This document shows, in pieces, positions 35,101 through 38,553 of a DNA stretch of 38,553 nucleotides. Source of the stretch: a virus; IMG/VR virus record IMGVR_UViG_3300020157_000007, positions 1 through 38,553 of that record; one strand, given 5' to 3'. The position numbers and the translations under genes were made by a program. Under the pieces are notes generated by a model. That model was given only the letters and a program-made list of their open reading frames with translations. It did no database searches and had not been told where the DNA came from. Within the stretch, counting starts at the first letter, position 1. Each line of letters opens with the position of its first letter.

Positions 35101-36134
35101 CACTCACGTTTGCCGGTGGTGGGTTTGTACCGAATGCCTTTGAGGGGTCTGCGTGGTACAAGAACGAGGCCGACAAGGTTCAGCGTAAGATCGAGGCTGC
35201 TACTGGCCTAGGCTTGTCGGGCGTATTCGCGGCGCTGGTTCTGTCCGGAGCACTTCGAGTCTTCACAAGGTGGCCTGATGACAAGGAAGAGGCTGACCTC
35301 TGGGAGCGCGATGGCCATAAACCGAACACCATGGAGCTTGACCTGCCAGATGGAAAGATACTGCGAGTGTCGCTCAACACTGGACCAATCCAGATTGTTC
35401 GGCCGGCTTTAGCTGCGATCGGTCAGCTTCAGTATGAACAGGCAAGACGCAACCGGCTCAACCAGAAGGCTGGAGCCGCCGCTAAGAAGAAAGGCTTGAA
35501 GTTCGAGCCTAGGGATTTAACAGCTGGAGAAATCGGATGGGCACTAGCCTACGGCGCCTGGTCTGCCATAGGCCAAGGCCGAACCGCTTCCGGTCTGATC
35601 GGCTCCGGAACGTATCGCGGAGCACCCGACATGGGGAAGATCGCCGCCGCTACCGTGAGCCCGCTGATTCCGTTTGGTCCCCTCATGCGCGAGGCAACCG
35701 CTATGTCCGGCGCGCAGTTCAACCCGAAGGACCAGACGTTCATAAACCTCCTGGCGCCAACACCGTGGAGCGGAAAGGTTGACCGTAACTTCCTCGGAGA
35801 CCCAGTGGGTACACCGCGCGCCACGGAACGTATTATGTCAATCCTGACGGGTGGCAGCGCAATCGTGGGCGGCAATGAAACTGACCGCGCTTACCAGGTG
35901 CTGGCTAAAACCGGATGGACTCCAGCGACCCAACAGAACAATCGGTTCCATCAGTTTGGACGCGTGGAACGGCAGGCTACACCAGAGGAGTTGACCAGGA
36001 TGCAAGAGGTGCGAGCGGTCGAGCTTAAGACCCGCATCTCGCAACTCGATCCAGCGACAGCAACCAAACGGCAGCTGGACCGCATCGAAGATATCGCGAA
36101 CGCAAAATCGAAAAAATCAGTGGGAATCCGATAA
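26187..36134 (+). CDS. Giant polyvalent phage protein with SF2 helicase core (3,315 aa)
   Basis: This single frame fills a quarter of the window. The N-terminus (IPGVAELSFPDD) matches a short domain common in large phage proteins. Hydrophobic stretches lie near 140-165 and 300-320. Residues 829-862 (FRWKDDIKEFGGRFADKSWR) look like a small domain seen in polyvalent proteins. A complete helicase core spans about 925-1410: Walker A SAPGTGKT (958-966), DEAH (about 1030), STATP (about 1061), ATMAKGGTGLSL (about 1327) and QVEQVSLRSARYG (about 1362). An LPD-like helical part (1470-1590) and an SH3-like beta domain (1630-1684) follow, then some 1,500 mostly helical residues. Near the end are PVGRFSN (2954-2960), similar to the PLxRFG motif, and one membrane-like segment (3009-3028). 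I found no cysteine in it. It is probably packaged and ejected with DNA, possibly protecting or remodelling incoming DNA as DarB-like proteins do. Confidence -1.
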   Translation: MPRIVKIPGVAELSFPDDLGEDAMLEATKSFYEQSKQGAIGAASSAAVREPARQVGGAMKALSRLGDWFQPPDYNPETGDPIWQKAESTFFGPETTVPVEKPAPVPIEQTGLYQAGESLQRGAEKMFPVNPLRSEDFLTQVGSGIGSLPTSIIPYAGPLIYAASAGEDAAEKAGRFYDNKISEAMASGNRAEADRLQEEKKYQQALQFGINAPLGYATERFMGVVPGLKKITEGGGKLLPKLVAGQAVDNTKKVATFLTKQGLKTAGGEFLQEGSEQVGGNIGEKFYNPDAEFTSGVLDASAAGGAVGFLASVPLNLLGSKLRKNRLDKLQEFRDTRLAEGPLSGQQVSEINKRIVLGQPLTEGEPGAFLSLLSDDPSTQSSVGGNNAELLPNATATLAGINSGGAPSGRISITPPEEGLTIPEMQLETEAAGEEATQTPVETVAPVGPITQEATDLLSKVDAGGVPMSVTANLERIANENGITVTGADTPNTIISQLRQKLTPTTTENAVQEQGAGQSLLRAEKPQPEVQMGLSEVDQGGRPAEGAGAEIQTEVQPLTIEETNEYNRIVDLLNGASAYDMLEEEQLNRFEELAGRVGELERAGFDFDETTGWTKPGVTPAATAPVAPTIFPEETTQVSAEQQEMERLRKIFTGPPRPLSVPETVVPAPAPAKPRSATSLAEIGEIGAATGENLRETLWNAFSTGQGPKITSEDPVVKNAKIVANKTGATIQKADFLTFADEFSKAQNPADKIAAMQSLANKVSPARPTPPTRTVVLTPGAVTVTQTPVKPTPPVPAPAPAPSTISDENQTLLKNIGIIAKSNADGTISLSGGTFRWKDDIKEFGGRFADKSWRISADGFGKFIERARPSATVTVGQPGGRPAYVADSGLRKLRADADNRPDRSGLDGGVGNYVGEDTQQLIRQGEAFGIPSIVIDEQIEDVALMVQAYRQGRPLFMLSSAPGTGKTFVLGAAIRELRRSGAKKITYVTLRKELITQIKQDLKDYDIGDVNFITYAEMKDRPAEASDVLIFDEAHAIKNLSGDGSEQAKKAQEWMSQTKFPVLSTATPFENPVQAAYLASTGIFESFGGFKNFALAYGATSVNTGNDTILVWRRTNTSDADQVAARNFFKKEGIFTARKTRLPKDQVDSRLVKVTADSEYTKMYTEFEKAVEENKGSLAGFSKAWIKNFQKRILEASKINIAINEASNALKAGRWPIIFVETKAERKIDIPRLIDLEAQWRRETDLARRMNERGPSRAQFGLPPMGITDVLASFMEETGISVIEIPSAEDTIKAKFGEDNVAIFTGSVTPAKAQKNLDKWRGNKPMVLVATMAKGGTGLSLHDKVGNHQTTQINVNLPWTATQVEQVSLRSARYGLKGIAQMQWLFADNIPFDRELAQRVGSRMADMGALVHGELPTTAASIQNWNFEDDSFSEANADQADKNDLIKQEQPPTPPVAPTPAPEPAAPPVTAPKKRYKAREWASKGDILDAIISLGGVMSKSQAKKEKRLEKIKDLYDDAPRLDPYFNKIFGGRSRGTASRNQPDQLLAELATENPGKYGDMSVPEFWAEVEKAARGRKGDVVAMKQEAKAAAAGAEEAMGLDAFLQAQDDAFVDSQTEGMQNAGEPDGPVQISVGSLAIGDKFSVQGESFEVTAVTPDGEYTIRDGDKFGVQQLTEYDTLFVDEPPDRGGGDAFEFPTEGPAAPTERKPRLAAGQNQGDLISSTQVEDFALVGEKGVDLEARKQKAQAAARAAAEAKAAQEKAQTQIDLGDAVAEASDAIAQFVESITPKAGITEGPTPEESARRVLEALVNLASVAIRAGVRNASLWATSLQLKLSPALQYAWDRAQGSTVEPTPEVIADVSSLPERVNGSDFGMIYSTPDKPVKTKRGAFEDTVAGRRSRTPEVQKAGVKLAVDAFNEAGIKFRQVADGLFAPVDGVNQEDAGRKLIEVAKAKIAEAKKQGRSDTIAELIQSLRNDFGASEAFSLDTRDELYLIGQSEASEFGKNLASLKASVKDFVAVARNVRGFLTSAIYDSFNGESVKGVMDKIMTEFRGQFTEAEIQKIVGEKPDLQEMLNRFGILALADTGGRVYRTVQARLTTKKPTTQKAKEQRALEDEAIDQIIENALALGVTEPPQPPNRKLTPDERLALMTKPATQAKVQKATEDAVKQAEFNAGWAVMMASAAGNEELSAQYQEAKDAGEEPDPEAIEEGLDLPKYAHWRTIRDGFLNYSPTTLKLAQDVIRGRFKGTQFGTKKVAPPAPAKINLVRLVQSPNAEMSRVIGEQLTAIEGVMDLAGASPEAKARVMQMVTANVGSQIQLARQRVLNNFLDVKAKTGPTTASDSLQRLINAGITEDKRYQSEPTRKLLKRVAKTYLTADELSGMATKTRAEKLAFLTGKLNQITAAENLKDEWMQGAVWTYLTERMMEAENAAVSQIVGAKDVSFDPAQPKTDAQLAADRAKAVDRLAGGIRAGLLDQRIAESVAKNPALQRLVPKMSDLVKRVLNTPQAGQAKLAQAFSEALLAELAIDQALADKTGLALAKAFQVKFERARIQALDLAVKNLTPKQREEVGPGRPLWQKIEEFVNAGGMNSAALLQSIAKKSGWKVPTDEEVSRLRDLARLEQELSTASEEEIKSGQTDEDVAAKNAGPRQDIMREIQMRWARMTMPIRGNKQNLARAINEVTSANLLFKMSFIAKQLMDVATQMFYYTPTRAVGTAVERFKTSRDPNRTTRLWKDTSNALEDAYKARFKALNMALTSALEAAKGRAEKDTIMGIQSGIRALDRLNAQATEYYKKGDYARATVARLISLTQLAFRFASSLDAFQGVLAEQQEIGAWTESQLRLQGMAPELARKTAKTIIGDAIVEYALAQSVIADDPNISPKERRAAAWNVVRSRQYQRIKAAGLDAGALKEITQDLRSTIGWNIEETSGFGGLIGKGMKNASELMAKVGIPNPVGRFSNAIAIGINRALTFAGGGFVPNAFEGSAWYKNEADKVQRKIEAATGLGLSGVFAALVLSGALRVFTRWPDDKEEADLWERDGHKPNTMELDLPDGKILRVSLNTGPIQIVRPALAAIGQLQYEQARRNRLNQKAGAAAKKKGLKFEPRDLTAGEIGWALAYGAWSAIGQGRTASGLIGSGTYRGAPDMGKIAAATVSPLIPFGPLMREATAMSGAQFNPKDQTFINLLAPTPWSGKVDRNFLGDPVGTPRATERIMSILTGGSAIVGGNETDRAYQVLAKTGWTPATQQNNRFHQFGRVERQATPEELTRMQEVRAVELKTRISQLDPATATKRQLDRIEDIANAKSKKSVGIR

Positions 36135-36141
36135 TCCTGTA

Positions 36142-36170
36142 TTGACGGTGCGTGGCACTTGCCATACGTT
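36142..36170 (+). promoter_or_regulatory. Candidate promoter for the recombination genes
   Basis: TTGACG (36142-36147) and TACGTT (36165-36170) are separated by 17 bases. Predicted initiation falls within a few bases of the ATG at 36180, so the message would be nearly leaderless. The -10 box matches only three of six consensus bases. Confidence -1.
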
Positions 36171-36182
36171 GACTGACGTATG
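36163..36182. promoter_or_regulatory. Inverted repeat overlapping the recT-like start codon
   Basis: CATACGT (36163-36169) and ACGTATG (36176-36182) are exact inverted arms around TGACTG. The right arm ends with the start codon and the left arm covers the putative -10 box. A second short palindrome, TGGCACTTGCCA, sits at 36153-36164. Both look like operator or RNA-control sites. Confidence -1.
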
Positions 36183-37160
36183 AGCAACCTACAAGTCGCA
36201 ACGCAGCAACAGCAACCTCTCAGCGCGTTCAGTTCGGAGAACGCGTTCGTCTCAGTCCAACGCATGGCCAAGGCCCTTGCGTCCAGCACCCTCGTTCCCG
36301 ACGCCTATCGGGGCGAGGCCAACTTGGGCAACTGCATCATCGCGCTGGAACTCAGTCAGCGCATCGGCGCCTCGGTCATGGCTGTCATGCAGTCCATGGT
36401 TCCGATCCACGGCAAGCCCACCTGGTCTGCCTCGTTCCTGATTGCTACCGTCAACAGTTGCGGCCGCTTCTCTCCGATGCGTTTCCGCTGGGTCGGAAAA
36501 GAGGGGACAGATGAGTGGGGCTGCCGCGCCTTCGCAGTCGAGCGCGACTCCAATCTGGAACTCGTTGGCGCCTTGGTAAATATCAACATGGCAAAGGTCG
36601 AGGGTTGGTACGGCAAGTCTGGCTCCAAATGGAAGACCATGCCGGAGCAGATGCTCCAGTACCGGGCCGGCGCCTTCTGGTGCCGCACCTACGCGCCCGA
36701 GATCGCACTGGGTATGCACACCTCGGAAGAGGTCCAGGACACCCCAGCGGCCCAGCAAGTGGTCCAGTCGGTCACCGTGAGTTCATCCATCATGGACGTG
36801 ACACCGACGCCTCCCGCACCTGTTGAGCCTAAGCCGCGCAAGAAGAAGGAGGCCGAGGCTATCGCAATCGTGGAGCCGCCCGCTCCCGCCGCTCCTGAAC
36901 CCGCACCGGAGATCGTTGAGACCGCACCCCTCGCACCCGTTCCCGCACCGGAGCCTGAATTGGAAACCGTCGAAGGGACGCTAGCATCCGCTGGGATTAC
37001 CTACGAGCAGCTGGTGAAGCTAGTCATAGAATTGAAGTGGTGGGAAAACCCCGAAGCCTATCCCACGGTGGCAGACCTTCCTCCTGATATCTGCAACTGG
37101 ATCATCCGGAATAAGCGCGGTATCGGCCGTGCAGTGGTGAAGGCGGGAGGTGCGCTGTGA
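36180..37160 (+). CDS. RecT-family single-strand annealing protein
   Basis: Residues 20-190 follow the RecT pattern: FVSVQRMAKALASSTLVPDA, then a helix with NCIIALELSQRIGASVMAVM, SMVPIHGKPTWSASFLIATV, WKTMPEQMLQYRAGAFWCRT and APEIALGMHTSEEV. These proteins anneal complementary single strands during phage recombination. The C-terminal 130 residues are a proline/alanine-rich linker and a small helical domain (ITYEQLVKLVIELKWW), longer than in minimal RecT proteins. A RecE-like exonuclease lies two genes downstream, completing the usual pair. A GGGGACA-type repeat is embedded at 36497-36509 (read as GKEGTDE). There is no Shine-Dalgarno. Confidence -1.
   Translation: MSNLQVATQQQQPLSAFSSENAFVSVQRMAKALASSTLVPDAYRGEANLGNCIIALELSQRIGASVMAVMQSMVPIHGKPTWSASFLIATVNSCGRFSPMRFRWVGKEGTDEWGCRAFAVERDSNLELVGALVNINMAKVEGWYGKSGSKWKTMPEQMLQYRAGAFWCRTYAPEIALGMHTSEEVQDTPAAQQVVQSVTVSSSIMDVTPTPPAPVEPKPRKKKEAEAIAIVEPPAPAAPEPAPEIVETAPLAPVPAPEPELETVEGTLASAGITYEQLVKLVIELKWWENPEAYPTVADLPPDICNWIIRNKRGIGRAVVKAGGAL
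36497..36509 (+). repeat. GGGGACA-type repeat inside the recT-like gene
   Basis: AAAAGAGGGGACA matches the 13-base core shared by the intergenic cluster and the tailspike copy. The following base differs (G instead of C), so this is the shortest match of the five and could be a coincidence more easily than the tailspike copy. Confidence -1.
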
Positions 37161-37402
37161 AGCAAATATCACTGCTAGGGCAATGCTTTCATTCGTTTAA
37201 AGACGACCAATTACATTGGCAAGGAGTTGTTATTGGGAATCCGGAACCAGGGTGGTATCTGATTCAACTTTGTGAGTGGGCGTTTGGAAATCCGAGTGAT
37301 CGGCGCATCGTTAAGATCGAAGACATGAGTAAATGGGTCTTTTACAAGGATGATGAGCAGATGAAAGAAGCTTACGACCGCAAGTATTCAGGACAATTAT
37401 AA
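37157..37402 (+). CDS. Small phage protein of unknown function (81 aa)
   Basis: The protein (MKQISLLGQCFHSFKDDQLH through GWYLIQLCEWAFGNPSDRRI and a charged helical end) looks like a small beta-barrel-type domain with a WQGVV strand. Similar small proteins occur beside phage recombination genes, as I recall, without known function. Its ATG overlaps the RecT stop (GTGA/ATGA type junction at 37157-37160) and it ends just before the exonuclease gene, so it is part of the recombination operon. Confidence -1.
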   Translation: MKQISLLGQCFHSFKDDQLHWQGVVIGNPEPGWYLIQLCEWAFGNPSDRRIVKIEDMSKWVFYKDDEQMKEAYDRKYSGQL

Positions 37403-37403
37403 C

Positions 37404-38198
37404 ATGAAACTTATCCACCCCATCGACGTAAACACCTACCGCAGTCACCCGGCGATCAACATCTCCAGTCTCAAGGCGTTCAGCCGGTCGCCAGCGCACG
37501 CTTTAGTCGGCTTTGAGGAAGAACGGGAAACCTCGGAGGCCATGAATATCGGCAGTCTCTTAGACCACAAGGTCCTCGGGACGCCGTACCTCTGGACCAC
37601 GTCCCCCTACGACGACTTCAGAACCAAGGAAGCACGCGCCTGGAGAGAGGACCAGGAGTACCGCCGGGTCACAGTGTTCCGGCAGGACGCGATCGAGACT
37701 GTCGAACGCATGGTTAAGTCCGTCCGTGAACACCCGGTCGCCGGACGCCTACTGGCCGAGCCGGGTAAGGCCCAGGTCGGGATGTTCGGTGAGTTCGATG
37801 GCTGCGACCGGAAGGGCCTGATCGACTGGCTTCCAGATGCGACCCCGGTAATCGTCGATCTCAAGAAAACGAGGGATGCTAGCAAGGCTGGGTTCCGCCG
37901 GCAGATTGGCCAGCTGCGCTACGACGTGCAGGCGGCGTACTACCGGGACCTCTACCGGGATATCACTGGCGAGACCCGCGCATGGCAGTGGATTTGCGTC
38001 GAAGACCAAGTGCCATACGCGGTCGCCGTTTACCAGCTGGACACCGATTCGCTAGACAAAGGATCGACCACATGGCAGTCGTGGATTCGCCAGTGGATGA
38101 TCTGCGAGGACACGGATTCATGGCCCGGCTACAATGGCGACTCGATTCAAATCATTCAATCGCCCACCTGGATTCTCAAAGATGAACCTCTCGCGTGA
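37404..38198 (+). CDS. RecE-like exonuclease (PD-(D/E)xK superfamily)
   Basis: At 264 residues this matches phage RecE/exonuclease VIII-like nucleases. Key positions are visible: INISSLKAFSRSPAHAL at the start, GSLLDH (His55), EFDGCDRKGLIDWL (Glu130, Asp141), VIVDLKKTRDAS (Asp152, Lys154) and QLRYDVQAAYYRDLY (Gln176, Tyr179). The enzyme degrades one strand of duplex ends and hands the other to the RecT-like protein two genes upstream. The ATG begins one base after the previous stop; its own end overlaps the next gene by 17 bases. Confidence -1.
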   Translation: MKLIHPIDVNTYRSHPAINISSLKAFSRSPAHALVGFEEERETSEAMNIGSLLDHKVLGTPYLWTTSPYDDFRTKEARAWREDQEYRRVTVFRQDAIETVERMVKSVREHPVAGRLLAEPGKAQVGMFGEFDGCDRKGLIDWLPDATPVIVDLKKTRDASKAGFRRQIGQLRYDVQAAYYRDLYRDITGETRAWQWICVEDQVPYAVAVYQLDTDSLDKGSTTWQSWIRQWMICEDTDSWPGYNGDSIQIIQSPTWILKDEPLA

Positions 38199-38436
38199 AG
38201 CTATTGAACGCCTGATGGGCCCACAGCCCACGATCACAAAAACCGTTGCAGTCGAGAAAACCAAGGAAGGTTGGAGCCCGATGACCGATAAGGAGAAGGC
38301 GAACATCCTGCGGTTCATTAAAGAAAACCCCACGTTTTCCTACAAAGAGCTGTCCAAGAAGTTTGGCCGCGCTCCGAGCGTGATCTGTGGTCTGTGTAAA
38401 AAAGCTGGATTGAAGATTCAAAAGAAACGCCCATGA
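38182..38436 (+). CDS. Small helix-turn-helix-like protein (84 aa)
   Basis: After an N-terminal linker, the C-terminal half (KANILRFIKENPTFSYKELS followed by KKFGRAPSVICGLCKKAGL) has the helix-turn-helix spacing of small DNA-binding domains, with a basic end KIQKKRP. It probably binds DNA, perhaps as a regulator or as a helper to the recombination proteins. The ATG at 38182 is preferred over the frame opening at 38134, since that lies wholly inside the exonuclease gene. The stop overlaps the next ATG. Confidence -1.
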   Translation: MNLSREAIERLMGPQPTITKTVAVEKTKEGWSPMTDKEKANILRFIKENPTFSYKELSKKFGRAPSVICGLCKKAGLKIQKKRP

Positions 38437-38553
38437 ACTCACTCATCTCAAACGCAGTGGCCCGTGGCTGGATCAGCTTCCCTCATCCAGCTGCGGTGAC
38501 ATCCCGGATGAACTCGCCGGCATACAATGCCCAACGCGCCTGGAAATTATGGA
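38433..38553 (+). CDS. Partial small protein at window end, function unknown
   Basis: Forty codons are visible, beginning MNSLISNAVARGWISFPHPA and still open at the edge. The ATG overlaps the upstream stop (ATGA at 38433-38436), consistent with continuation of the recombination operon. Too little is present to assign a family. Confidence -1.
   Translation, partial: MNSLISNAVARGWISFPHPAAVTSRMNSPAYNAQRAWKLW

Noticed and set aside
26187-36134. Giant protein as an N4-like virion RNA polymerase
   Set aside because: The size is similar, but the only enzymatic motifs that I see are those of an SF2 helicase. I could not find polymerase palm or fingers motifs.
5840-37880. Apparent abundance of GCTAGC sites
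   Set aside because: A rough count of about a dozen in 38.5 kb is close to the roughly nine expected by chance.

Overview
This window is most of the genome of a tailed, short-tail (podovirus-like) bacteriophage, probably known only from metagenomic sequence. Genes are packed end to end, mostly with 1-17 base overlaps or gaps of a few bases. The window holds a terminase large subunit, a portal, a scaffold, a capsid protein, tail nozzle/adaptor-like proteins, a tailspike, a run of likely ejection proteins, and replication and recombination genes. I see no tail sheath, tape measure, integrase, DNA or RNA polymerase, endolysin, tRNA or CRISPR array. The 5' end cuts a primase-helicase and the 3' end cuts a small unknown gene, so the missing functions may lie outside. 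The host cannot be named. Few genes have Shine-Dalgarno sites, and a repeated GGGGACAC-type motif is present that I associate, from memory only, with environmental bacterial genomes carrying REP-like repeats.

Layout. (1) Positions 1-3895, minus strand: an early replication operon reading SF2 helicase, VRR-NUC nuclease, a 70-aa protein, a repeat cluster, an 82-aa protein, then a TOPRIM/P-loop primase-helicase. (2) Positions 3896-4337: a divergent control region with a perfect 16-bp palindrome, a short ribbon-helix-helix-like regulator gene and a highly structured leader. (3) Positions 4338-9893, plus strand: major capsid protein, a strong terminator, small head or fibre genes, an S74-type self-cleaving tail fibre, a lysis-like set of tiny membrane and lipoprotein genes, and a small conserved phage protein. 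(4) Positions 9895-16504, minus strand: terminase, SSB, two small proteins, portal, an 85-aa protein and scaffold, converging on region 3. (5) Positions 16548-36134, plus strand: tail nozzle-like protein, tailspike, tail fibre, tail adaptor-like protein, cupin, two probable ejection proteins and a 3,315-residue giant protein. (6) Positions 36180-38553, plus strand: RecT-like annealing protein, an 81-aa protein, RecE-like exonuclease, an HTH-like protein and a truncated small gene.

The most striking signal is in region 5. The three consecutive proteins from 24456 to 36134 (252, 319 and 3,315 residues) contain no cysteine that I could find on reading through them. The virion proteins beside them are cysteine-rich, including a capsid protein with 11, an adaptor-like protein with 13 and a tailspike with 17. 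This fits an outer shell held by disulfides and an ejected set that must unfold to pass the tail. The giant protein carries a complete SF2 helicase core inside a large polyvalent (DarB/PLxRFG-like) architecture. Other notable signals are seven short beta-modules inserted in the tailspike, one apparently nested inside another; a 13-base repeat present five times, twice inside genes; and promoter-like boxes 34-39 bases from several start codons, which suggests leaderless transcripts.
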